Positions 1 to 7,538 of a DNA stretch of 45,880 nt are shown here, one piece after another. The DNA is taken from assembly GCA_020440705.1 (NCBI GenBank), contig JAGRNP010000023.1:1-45880 (forward strand), written 5' to 3'. The notes under the pieces are model-generated. The model was not told the DNA's origin and ran no database searches. It saw only the letters and a list, made by a program, of their open reading frames with translations. The DNA comes from a bacterium (GTDB taxonomy: Bacteria; Krumholzibacteriota; Krumholzibacteriia; LZORAL124-64-63). Each line of letters starts with the position of its first letter. Position 1 is the stretch's first letter. The position numbers and the translations under genes are program-made.

Positions 1-393
1 CGCCGCCCGGGCCGCCAGCGCCGCCAGCAGGACGGCGGTCCCGAGCCACAGGGCCCACTGGAACGCGCGCAGCCCCCGCAGCGCGCCGCCGTCGAAGACC
101 CGGTCGGCCGGCACGCCGCCGCCCGCGCCGGTCGCGGCGATCAGCACCGGATAGAGGGGCGACATGAAGTAGGGTTCGGCGACGGGATCCCGCGGCGCGG
201 CGCCGGTCAACTCGGCGGCCCGGTCGAGGTACCACACCTCGTCCAGGATGGGCACGCGACCGAAGACGGACCGCTCGGCCTGGGCGATCAGGATCGCGCC
301 GGCCGCACACAGCAACGCCCCCGCGATCAGCAGGGGCGTTCGGACGGACCGGAGTCCGGCAGGCGGGCGGGCGCTGACCCCGGAACGGCTCAC
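1..393 (-). CDS. Membrane glycosyltransferase, GT-C/PMT-like (N-terminal part, runs off the window)
   Basis: Only the first 131 codons are in the window; the frame is open to position 1. The GTG start overlaps the YchF stop codon in a GTGA junction, so the two are probably co-transcribed and translationally coupled. A first membrane segment spans about residues 20-38. It is followed by an external loop with an acidic pair in ILDEVWYLDRA (D51, E52), and a second hydrophobic segment begins near residue 108. A D-E pair in the first extracytoplasmic loop is typical of GT-C glycosyltransferases of the GT39/ArnT/PMT type, which move sugars from polyprenyl phosphates. The family call is inferred from this short topology. 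Another polytopic membrane enzyme is possible because the catalytic body is outside the window. Confidence 0.55.
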   Translation of the reverse strand, partial: MSRSGVSARPPAGLRSVRTPLLIAGALLCAAGAILIAQAERSVFGRVPILDEVWYLDRAAELTGAAPRDPVAEPYFMSPLYPVLIAATGAGGGVPADRVFDGGALRGLRAFQWALWLGTAVLLAALAARAA

Positions 394-1442
394 ACGCTGA
401 ACCGGATCTCGAGGATGTCGCCGTCGCGGACCACGTACTGCTTGCCCTCGAGCCGCACCAGGTTCGCGGCCTTGGCCTTGGCCATGTCGCCGGCCCCGAT
501 GAGGTCGTCGTAGGCCGTCACCTCGGCCCGGATGAACCCGCGCTGCAGGTCGGAGTGGATGGCGCCGGCGGCCTCGGGCGCGGTGGCGCCCCGACGCACC
601 GCCCAGGCCCGGCACTCGTCCGGTCCCACGGTGAAGAAGCTCTGGAGCTGGAGGGCGCCGTAGGAGGCGCGGATCATGCGGTTCAACGCCGGCTCGGCGA
701 TGCCCAGATCGGCCAGGAACTCGGCGGCCTCCCCGGCCTCGAGCTCGGCCAGCTCCTCTTCCACGCTCGCGCAGAGCGCCACCACCTCGGCGCCCATGGC
801 GCGGGCCGCGGCGACCGCGTCATCCGGCGCGTCCTCGCCCTCGGCGTGGTTCAGCACGACGATCATGGGCTTGAGCGTGAGGAAGGCGTAGCCCGACGAG
901 ATCTTGGCCTCGTCCGGATTGAGCTCGAGATCGCGCAGCGGCCGGTCGTTCTCGAGCTGCGCGCGGAAGCGCTCCATCATCGGCGGCTCGAGGGGGTTGG
1001 CCACCTTGCCCATGCGGGCCTTTTCCTTGGCCAGCTTCTCCAGCCGGTTCTCGACGATCTGCAGGTCGGCCAGGCCCAGCTCGAGGGCCATCGATTCGAG
1101 CTCGCCCACGGGATCGGGCGCGCCGTAGCCGCCGCCGAAGCAGCGCACCACCTGGGCCAGGGCGTCGACCTTGCGGCCGTGCTCGAGGAACTTGGTCGAC
1201 TCGCGCTGACCGCCCCCGTCGCCGCCCGCGAAGCCCGGGATGTCGACCCACTCGACGCTCGCATTCACCTGCCGCTTGGGCTTGAACATGGCCGTCAGGC
1301 GATCGAGGCGCGGATCGGGCACCCGGCCCACGGCCAGATGCGGCTCGACGCCCCCAACCCCCGTCGGCTGGCCGGCGCCGGTGATGACGTTGAAGAGGGT
1401 GGTCTTGCCGGTGAACTTGAATCCGATGATGCCGATCTGCAC
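390..1442 (-). CDS. YchF/OLA1-family P-loop NTPase (divergent, DUF933/TGS C-terminus)
   Basis: A 350-residue protein, slightly shorter than E. coli YchF (363). The P-loop is GFKFTGKTT (residues 7-15), where typical YchF has GxPNVGKST. The G3 region is DIPGF, with Phe where YchF has its hydrophobic DxxGL residue. The base-specificity motif is NHAE, matching the NxxE of ATP-preferring YchF rather than the NKxD of GTPases. A helical insert follows, then the C-terminal TGS-like domain ending VRDGDILEIRFSV, very close to YchF. The family binds ribosomes and ATP and is linked to stress and translation control; the exact role here is unknown. The motif changes suggest a paralogous YchF subgroup rather than the standard housekeeping copy. 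It is the first gene of a pair with the downstream glycosyltransferase. Confidence 0.85.
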   Translation of the reverse strand: MQIGIIGFKFTGKTTLFNVITGAGQPTGVGGVEPHLAVGRVPDPRLDRLTAMFKPKRQVNASVEWVDIPGFAGGDGGGQRESTKFLEHGRKVDALAQVVRCFGGGYGAPDPVGELESMALELGLADLQIVENRLEKLAKEKARMGKVANPLEPPMMERFRAQLENDRPLRDLELNPDEAKISSGYAFLTLKPMIVVLNHAEGEDAPDDAVAAARAMGAEVVALCASVEEELAELEAGEAAEFLADLGIAEPALNRMIRASYGALQLQSFFTVGPDECRAWAVRRGATAPEAAGAIHSDLQRGFIRAEVTAYDDLIGAGDMAKAKAANLVRLEGKQYVVRDGDILEIRFSV

Positions 1443-1556
1443 GGTCGCCTCCAGGCCCTGTGGCCGGACGGGGGTTCGGTTCTGCCGGCCATATAGTCGC
1501 TCGCCGGCTGCACGATGTCCAGCCGGCGGCGACGTCCGTTGCGGAGGGGATGCGGA

Positions 1557-1919
1557 TCAGATGCTGGGCGGGTCGTCCAGCTCGCGATCGTGCGAGAGCG
1601 AGTACTCCGACCATTCGCCGGCGCGGCCGAGCTGGTCGACACCGCGCACACGGATCCGGTAGAGCTTCACCCACTCCACGTCGAAGGTGACCTCCGGCTC
1701 GGTGACGGTGGTGGAGATGACTTCATCGGATCCCTCGACCCCTGCATGGATCTCCACGTCGTACCGCACGGCCACCGCGCCGGTGGTCGGCGGGGTCCAG
1801 CGGAAGGTCATGGGCTCCGGAGTCGGGAAGGGATCGGGCCAGACGGCATAGAGCAGCCCTGCGAGAAGCAGGACCGCGACCACGATGACCGTCAGGTACC
1901 GGTTTTTTTTAGCGGTCAT
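1557..1919 (-). CDS. Small membrane-anchored protein with a fibronectin type III-like domain
   Basis: A 120-residue protein. A basic N-terminus (MTAKKNRY) leads into one hydrophobic segment at about residues 9-26, which acts as an uncleaved anchor or signal peptide. The rest looks like one Fn3 domain: TFRWTPP, then a beta-strand ending YDVEIHAG, and YRIRVRGVDQLGRAGEWSE at the end. The start at 1919 was chosen because the membrane segment begins right after it; an in-frame upstream ATG exists but adds a low-complexity, unlikely leader. No enzymatic residues are visible. Its role is probably structural or binding at the outer face of the inner membrane. The 114 bp between it and the YchF gene show nothing recognisable. 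Confidence 0.6.
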   Translation of the reverse strand: MTAKKNRYLTVIVVAVLLLAGLLYAVWPDPFPTPEPMTFRWTPPTTGAVAVRYDVEIHAGVEGSDEVISTTVTEPEVTFDVEWVKLYRIRVRGVDQLGRAGEWSEYSLSHDRELDDPPSI

Positions 1920-2087
1920 GGTCTTGTCACCCTGTCCGGTGGGGGCTTCAAGTAATGTCTCAGGTTCAGTTATTACCGTGTTTCCAAACTTACGTCTAGA
2001 GATCCGGTTTCGGGAGCGTCCCGGCCGCCGATTCTCAATATCAGCCGCAAAACCGCTCCTAGCCCCAAAAATAAGAGATTTTGCCGT

Positions 2088-2117
2088 TTGCCACAACCGC
2101 TAAAGGGACCGCATATT
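2088..2117 (+). promoter_or_regulatory. Possible sigma70-type promoter of the beta-helix protein gene
   Basis: TTGCCA, then an 18-bp spacer, then CATATT, in a locally AT-rich stretch about 90 bp before the start codon at 2206. The rest of the 286-bp intergenic region (1920-2205) holds no gene that I can support. It must also contain the promoter of the divergent Fn3 protein gene. Confidence 0.35.
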
Positions 2118-2205
2118 GCTGTGTCGGGACAAGGCAGTCCCTAGTGCGCGGTCTAACCCCACGAATCGGCACCTGCGCTCGCATGTCCATGGAGGAAGCT
2201 GGAGA

Positions 2206-3948
2206 ATGACCGGCAAATTCCTGATCGCGACCGGCCTGGTCCTGGCCGCGTCCCTGATCCCCGGAACCCTTCCCGCCACCGCCGAGGCCGCCACCCTGAG
2301 CGTCCCCGCCAACCACGCCACGATCGCCGAGGCCTTCGCGGCCGCGGCCACCGGTGACCGCGTGGAAGTGGCGCCCGGCACCTACTACGAATCCGGCCTG
2401 CGGCTGCCGAACGGGGTCGCCCTCGTCGGCGCCAGCGGCGATCCCCGCGATGTCGTGATCGACGCCCGCAGCGAGGGCCGGATCCTGCTGGTCGACGGCG
2501 CGTCCCAGGCGACCCTGGTCTCGAACATCACCTTCCGCAACGGCTACGCCGCCGGCCGGACGGGCTTCGAGCGCAGCGGCGGCGCCATCTTCTGTTCCGG
2601 CAGCACGGTCCAGATCTACAACTGCACCTTCGAGGGCAACCAGAGCCAGGGCAGCGGCGGCGCCATCCGGTGCACCATGTCCACGCCCCTGATCACGGGC
2701 TGCGTCTTCCGCGACAACCGTGCCGAGGAGGGCGGCGGCGCCATCGACTGCAGCATCTACTCGTCGCCGCTCATCCGCGGCTGCACCTTCACGGCCAACG
2801 CCGCCAGCTGGGGGGGCGCCCTGAGCTGCCGCGGCGCCTCGTCGCCCACGGTGTACTCGTCGATCTTCGACGGCAACGGCACCTTCGGCGACAAGTCGTA
2901 CGGCGGCGCCATCTTCGCCGACGTGGCCTCGCAGCCCGCCATCGACCAGTCGACGTTCTACGGCAACACGGCGCGCTACGGCGGCGCCCTGGCCTGCTTC
3001 GAGGACGCGACCACCGATCTCGAGCACTGCACCCTGACCGAGAACACGGCCGAGGTGCTCGGAGGCGGGCTCTTCGCCTACGAGTCCTCGCCGAACATCA
3101 CCGCCACCATCGTCGCCTTCCAGAACGGCAGCGGCATCAGCGCCGAGGGCGCGGGCCAGCCGCAGATCACCTGTTCGAACATCTACGGCAACAGCCAGGG
3201 CGACTGGGTGGGGGCCATCGCGACGCAGCTGGCGACGGCCGACAACATCACCGCCGATCCGCTCTTCTGCGGCTCGGGGGACGGCGCCGCCGCGTTCACC
3301 CTGGCGACCAGCAGCCCCAGCAGCGGCGACGGCCCGTGCGGCACCATGGGCGCCTGGCCGGTGGGCTGTTCCCTCTCCGCCATCTCCGTGACGGCGTTCG
3401 GCGCCACCTGGGACGGCCAGGCCGTGACCCTCGAGTGGCACGCCCTGCTCTACGACCAGGCCGTCGAGTTCCGGGTGACCGGCGCCTGGGCCGACGAGCC
3501 GGCATCCAGTTGGGACGTGCCGTTCACGGTGCTCGGCGGCGGGTTCTACGAAGCGGTCGACCGCACGGCCGCCGGCTCCGGCGACGTCGTCTACCGCCTC
3601 TACATGGACGCCGGCACCGGCTCGTGGGAGTACCTCGACGAGGCCCGCCTCACGCCCGTGCCCGCCTTCACCGGCATCCGCGAACTGAAGGCCTATCCCA
3701 ATCCGTTCAATCCCATGACCACCATCAGCTTCCGCCTCGGGACGGCCCAGCGCGCCCGCATCTCGGTCTACACCCCGAGCGGCCGCCGCGTCGCCGTCCT
3801 CGCCGACCAGGAGTTCGGCGCCGGGCCCCAGTCCGTCAACTGGGAAGGCCTGGACGCCAGCGGCGCCCGCGTCGGGTCGGGGCTGTACATCGTGCTGGTC
3901 GAAGGGGCCACCGAGCGGCTCACGCGGAAGATCACTCTCGTCAAGTAG
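2206..3948 (+). CDS. Secreted right-handed beta-helix protein with FlgD-like C-terminal tail
   Basis: A 580-residue exported protein. The start is set by GGAGG at 2191-2195 and by a clear signal peptide (MTGKFLIATGLVLAAS, cleavage near ATAEA-A). Residues about 30-390 hold imperfect repeats built on NCTFEGN / GGAI / CTFTAN, the pattern of pectate-lyase-like parallel beta-helices, with many paired cysteines. A middle beta-rich region follows. The tail from about residue 495 (YPNPFNPMTTISF to ITLVK) is the FlgD/T9SS-like sorting domain common in secreted proteins of FCB-group bacteria. No lyase active site can be identified, so polysaccharide binding or surface adhesion is as likely as enzymatic action. 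The gene ends at a strong hairpin and converges on the damaged methyltransferase gene, overlapping its last few codons. Confidence 0.8.
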   Translation: MTGKFLIATGLVLAASLIPGTLPATAEAATLSVPANHATIAEAFAAAATGDRVEVAPGTYYESGLRLPNGVALVGASGDPRDVVIDARSEGRILLVDGASQATLVSNITFRNGYAAGRTGFERSGGAIFCSGSTVQIYNCTFEGNQSQGSGGAIRCTMSTPLITGCVFRDNRAEEGGGAIDCSIYSSPLIRGCTFTANAASWGGALSCRGASSPTVYSSIFDGNGTFGDKSYGGAIFADVASQPAIDQSTFYGNTARYGGALACFEDATTDLEHCTLTENTAEVLGGGLFAYESSPNITATIVAFQNGSGISAEGAGQPQITCSNIYGNSQGDWVGAIATQLATADNITADPLFCGSGDGAAAFTLATSSPSSGDGPCGTMGAWPVGCSLSAISVTAFGATWDGQAVTLEWHALLYDQAVEFRVTGAWADEPASSWDVPFTVLGGGFYEAVDRTAAGSGDVVYRLYMDAGTGSWEYLDEARLTPVPAFTGIRELKAYPNPFNPMTTISFRLGTAQRARISVYTPSGRRVAVLADQEFGAGPQSVNWEGLDASGARVGSGLYIVLVEGATERLTRKITLVK

Positions 3949-4601
3949 CGGACCCGCAGCGCCGGAGACGGCGCGCCACGACCCCGGCGGCCGGACGACC
4001 GTCGGGGTCGTGGCTTTCCTCGTGCACCAGGATCTCGCAGGTCGGCCGCGACCCACGCCACCTCCACCCCGAGGTCGGCGGCCAGCAGGCGGCCGAACGC
4101 CAGGGCCTCCGGTTGCCAGTCCACCGCCGTGACGCGGTAGCCCCGCGCCGCCAGCCACACGGCCGCCCGCCCGCTCCCGCAGGCCAGGTCCAGCACCGGC
4201 CCCAGCGCCGGCGGCGGCAGCAGATCCGCGTGGGCGGCCAGGAAGGCCGGCGGCTCCCACAGGTGCCGGCCCGCGTCGCCCCGCTCCGCCAGGGCGCCGG
4301 GCGGCAGATCGGCCGGCGTGCAGCCCGTGACCGGCACCCGTCCGCGTCCCTCCAGATGGGCGGCGAGGGCGGTGGCCAGCGCGCCGTCGTCCGCCACCAC
4401 GAGCAGCGGCACTTCGCGCGGCGGCAGGAAGATCGACGGCACGGCGGCGTTGAAGTGCTCCGTGGCGCTCGCTCCCGGCGGCGGGGACGTCACCGGCCGG
4501 CCCACGGCGCCGGGCAGGTGGCCGGCCCGGAACGCGGCCGACGGGCGGATGTCGAGCACCCGCGGCGGCGCGGAAGCGGCGGCTGGGTTGCGGGGGGACA
4601 T
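3941..4601 (-). pseudogene. Rhodanese-like/SAM-methyltransferase fusion with internal deletion and frameshift
   Basis: From the ATG at 4601 the frame encodes a rhodanese-like domain (RVLDIRPSAAFRAGHLPGA, residues about 13-110). The expected catalytic Cys is absent (VVADDG). The first half of a class I methyltransferase follows, with the SAM motif VLDLACGSG and the acidic residue of TAVDWQPEA. After VEVAWVAADL (about 4040) this frame turns into unrelated Arg/Pro-rich sequence. From about 4039 a different frame reads CEILVHEESHDPDGRPAAG and continues to a stop at 3941-3943, which looks like the normal C-terminus of this methyltransferase type. The two halves therefore seem joined across a deletion that removed most of the second half of the Rossmann domain and shifted frame. 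This could be a real pseudogene or an assembly error. If intact elsewhere it would be a sulfur-trafficking or tellurite/thiopurine-type methyltransferase. Confidence 0.6.
3976..4020 (+). terminator. Rho-independent terminator of the beta-helix gene
   Basis: Perfect 11-bp stem (3976-3986 with 4003-4013), 16-nt loop, followed by CTTTCCT. It lies 27 bp after the stop codon. It also falls inside the C-terminal codons of the convergent methyltransferase remnant. Confidence 0.7.
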
Positions 4602-4617
4602 CGCTCCTCTTTTCCCG

Positions 4618-4647
4618 GTGACGATTTCGAGATTCCGGCTTTATTAT
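4618..4647 (+). promoter_or_regulatory. Promoter of glgP
   Basis: GTGACG (-35) at 4618-4623, 18-bp spacer, TATTAT (-10) at 4642-4647. This predicts a start near 4655 and a leader of about 115 nt before the glgP start codon. Confidence 0.5.
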
Positions 4648-4706
4648 GGGCGGGGGCCGCCGAAGACAAAGCCGGTGCACAGGACCATCTTCCCACGCCC
4701 CATCCG

Positions 4707-4743
4707 CCGTCGCCACCCGGGAGTCCGGGGCGACCGGTTTTTT
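4707..4743 (+). promoter_or_regulatory. Terminator-like hairpin in the glgP leader (possible attenuator)
   Basis: A GC-rich stem of about ten pairs with two small bulges (4707-4717 with 4727-4737) is followed directly by six T residues (4738-4743). It sits between the predicted promoter and the glgP start at 4771. No plus-strand gene lies upstream for it to terminate, so it is best read as leader control of glgP. I found no leader peptide or known riboswitch fold. Confidence 0.45.
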
Positions 4744-4770
4744 GCTGTTGGCCCACGAGACGGAGTGGAC

Positions 4771-7407
4771 ATGCCTGCCATCCAGAATTTCGTCGTCACG
4801 CCCAATCTGCCCGACCCCCTCAAGCCGCTGCTCGACATCGCCCGCAACGTGTGGTGGACGTGGAACGTCGAGGCGATCAACCTGCTGCGCCGGGTCGATC
4901 CCGACCAGTGGGACGCCCACGACGGCAATCCCGTCGCGGTGCTGGGGTCCCTGTCGCCGGAGCGCGTGGCGGCCCTGGGCAAGGACCGGGCGTTCCTCGC
5001 CCACCTCGAGCGCGTGCGCGAGGACCTCGACCGCTACCTCAACCGCCCCACCTGGTTCCAGGGCGAGCACGACGACCTGCCGACCGCGCGGGTCGGCTAC
5101 TTCTCCCTCGAGTTCGGCCTGCACGAGTCGCTGCCCCTGTACTCGGGCGGCCTGGGCATCCTGGCGGGCGACCATCTCAAGTCGGCGACGGATCTCGGCC
5201 TGCCCCTGGTGGGCGTGGGCCTGGCCTACAAGGAGGGCTACTTCCGCCAGTACCTGAACCACGACGGCTGGCAGATGGAAGGCTACACCGTCAACGACTT
5301 CTACAACATGTCGATGGAGCAGGTGCGCGACGACGCGGGCGATCCCCGCACCATCGAGGTCCACTACCCCGGCCGCACGGTGCGCGCACGGATCTGGCGG
5401 GTGCAGGTGGGCCGCAATCCGCTCTTCCTGCTCGACAGCAACCTGCCCGAGAACCTGCCCGAGGACCGCGAGCTCACCAGCCGGCTCTACGGCGGGGCCG
5501 AGGACATGCGCATCCGGCAGGAGATCCTGCTGGGCATCGGCGGCCTGCGGGCGCTGATGGCCCTCGATCTGGAGCCGACGGTGTGCCACCTGAACGAGGG
5601 GCACTCGGCGTTCCTGGGCCTCGAGCGCATCAACCTGCTCATGAAGAACCGGGGACTCGACTACGAGACGGCCTTCGAGCTCGTGCGCGCGAGCAACGTC
5701 TTCACCACCCACACGCCGGTGCCGGCGGGCAACGACCACTTCGCGCCCGACCTGGTGCGCAAGTACCTCACGTCCAAGGCCGACGAGCTGGGCATCGGCA
5801 TCGAGCGCCTGCTGGCCCTGGGCCGCCAGAACCCCCTCGACCAGAACGAGACGTTCTGCATGACGGTGCTCGCCCTGCGTCTGAGCCGTTTCGTCAACGG
5901 CGTCAGCGAACTGCACGGCCACGTGTCGCGCGGCATGTGGCAGGAGGTCTGGCGCGGCGTACCGGTCGAGGAGATCCCCATCTCGCACGTGACCAACGGC
6001 ATCCACACGCGGAGCTGGCTGTGCCACGAGATCGCGCGGCTGTACGACCGCTACCTCGGTCCGCGCTGGTTCGAGGATCCCACCAACAAGACCCTGTGGG
6101 ACCGCGTGGACATGATCCCCGACGCCGAGCTGTGGCGCAGCCACGAGCGCATGCGCGAGCGCCTGGTCGGCTTCGTGCGCGGCCGCCTGCGCAGCCAGCT
6201 GCGCAAGCGGGGCGCCAACCGCGCCTGGGTGAAGCAGGCCTCCGAGGTGCTCGACCCCGAGGCCCTGACCATCGGCTTCGCGCGACGCTTCGCCACCTAC
6301 AAGCGCGCGGCGCTGATCCTGAGCGATCCGGACCGCCTGGCCCGGATCCTGAACGATCCCGAGCGACCGGTGCAGCTCATCTTCGCCGGCAAGGCGCACC
6401 CGAAGGACCATCCGGGTAAGGAGCTGATCCGGCAGCTGATCCACCTCGCGCAGGAGGAGCGCTTCCGCAAGCGGATCGTCTTCATCGAGGACTACAACAT
6501 CGAGGTGGGGCGCTACCTGGTGCAGGGCGTGGACGTGTGGCTCAACAACCCGCGCCGGCCCCTCGAGGCCAGCGGCACCAGCGGCATGAAGGTGCCGCCC
6601 AACGGCGGCATCAACCTGAGCATCCTCGACGGCTGGTGGTGCGAGGGGTACCACCAGGACAACGGCTGGTCCATCGGCGCCGGCGAGGACTACGAGGACC
6701 AGGCCGAGGACCACGCCTACCAGGACGACGTCGAGTCGACGGCCCTGTACGACCTGCTCGAGAACGAGATCGTGCCGACCTTCTACGAGCGCAGCAGCGA
6801 CGACGTGCCGCGCGAGTGGACCCGCATCATGAAGAACTCCATGCGCACCGTGAACGCCGAGTTCAACACCAACCGCATGGTCGAGGAGTACACCGAGCGG
6901 TTCTACATCCCGTGCGTCCAGAACGCCGGCCGGCTCGGCGCCGACGACTTCGCCAAGGCCCGCGAACTGGCCGACTGGCGGCGCCGCGTGCACGCGTCGT
7001 GGCCGGCGGTGACCATCACCCGGGTCGAGGATCCCCCGCGCGGCGACCAGCCCATGGGCACGAGCCTGAAGGTGACGGCCCACCTGCAGCTCGGCGCCAT
7101 CCCGCCGGAGGAGATCCTCGTCGAGGCCTACCACGGCCTGGTCGACACCAACGGGGCGATCCCCGACGGCGAGACGGCGACCCTGTTCCCCGCCGGCACC
7201 GCCGACGACGGGGCGGTCATCTTCTCGGGCGAGATCGCCTGCCGCCGGGCCGGCCGCCGCGGCTTCACGGTGCGGGCCGTGCCGCGCAAGGACGGTTTCC
7301 CCCTCGACCGCTTCGAGACCGGTCTGGTGACCTGGTGGGACGGCTCCGAAGTCGGCGCCCCCCTGGCCACCGCCGGGACCGCCTCGCGCACGGTGCACCG
7401 GGCCTGA
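4771..7407 (+). CDS. glgP: Alpha-glucan (glycogen) phosphorylase, GT35 family
   Basis: An 878-residue PLP enzyme that releases glucose 1-phosphate from the non-reducing ends of glycogen or maltodextrin in the cytoplasm. The N-terminal DUF3417-type segment (LLDIARNVWWTWNVEAI) marks the bacterial/archaeal TIGR02094 subfamily, not the E. coli GlgP/MalP type. The body contains YFSLEFGLHESLPLYSGGLG, HLNEGHSAF and VTNGIHTRSW. The PLP lysine is K607 in EASGTSGMKV. Length is normal for the subfamily. The reading frame stays open upstream of 4771, but the protein family begins at MPAIQNF and GGAG lies just before this ATG, so I start it here. It is transcribed alone, between a regulated leader and a strong terminator, with no other glycogen gene nearby. 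Confidence 0.95.
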   Translation: MPAIQNFVVTPNLPDPLKPLLDIARNVWWTWNVEAINLLRRVDPDQWDAHDGNPVAVLGSLSPERVAALGKDRAFLAHLERVREDLDRYLNRPTWFQGEHDDLPTARVGYFSLEFGLHESLPLYSGGLGILAGDHLKSATDLGLPLVGVGLAYKEGYFRQYLNHDGWQMEGYTVNDFYNMSMEQVRDDAGDPRTIEVHYPGRTVRARIWRVQVGRNPLFLLDSNLPENLPEDRELTSRLYGGAEDMRIRQEILLGIGGLRALMALDLEPTVCHLNEGHSAFLGLERINLLMKNRGLDYETAFELVRASNVFTTHTPVPAGNDHFAPDLVRKYLTSKADELGIGIERLLALGRQNPLDQNETFCMTVLALRLSRFVNGVSELHGHVSRGMWQEVWRGVPVEEIPISHVTNGIHTRSWLCHEIARLYDRYLGPRWFEDPTNKTLWDRVDMIPDAELWRSHERMRERLVGFVRGRLRSQLRKRGANRAWVKQASEVLDPEALTIGFARRFATYKRAALILSDPDRLARILNDPERPVQLIFAGKAHPKDHPGKELIRQLIHLAQEERFRKRIVFIEDYNIEVGRYLVQGVDVWLNNPRRPLEASGTSGMKVPPNGGINLSILDGWWCEGYHQDNGWSIGAGEDYEDQAEDHAYQDDVESTALYDLLENEIVPTFYERSSDDVPREWTRIMKNSMRTVNAEFNTNRMVEEYTERFYIPCVQNAGRLGADDFAKARELADWRRRVHASWPAVTITRVEDPPRGDQPMGTSLKVTAHLQLGAIPPEEILVEAYHGLVDTNGAIPDGETATLFPAGTADDGAVIFSGEIACRRAGRRGFTVRAVPRKDGFPLDRFETGLVTWWDGSEVGAPLATAGTASRTVHRA

Positions 7408-7435
7408 GCGCCCGGCCGCCGTCGCGCACCGCACG

Positions 7436-7470
7436 CCGCCCCGGGTGGTTCCACCCGGGGCGGTTCGTTT
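7436..7470 (+). terminator. Rho-independent terminator of glgP
   Basis: Perfect 13-bp GC-rich inverted repeat (7436-7448 with 7451-7463), followed by TTCGTTT, 28 bp after the glgP stop. The tight loop would open a pair or two. Confidence 0.8.
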
Positions 7471-7538
7471 CCGGCCTGGGGTGCGGCCTCCCCGCCTTCG
7501 CGCTATCTTCCTGTTCCGCAACGAACTGGAGCAGCGCG

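Noticed and set aside
4318-4770. N-terminal extension of glgP
   Set aside because: The frame is open, but the extension runs through the promoter, the leader hairpin and the divergent gene, and the family starts at 4771.
2059-7521. A very long minus-strand open frame opposite the beta-helix and glgP genes
   Set aside because: Translation is low-complexity and Arg/Gly/Ala-rich with no domain. It is a by-product of strong GC bias opposite real genes, although its middle passes through part of the rhodanese gene region in the wrong frame.
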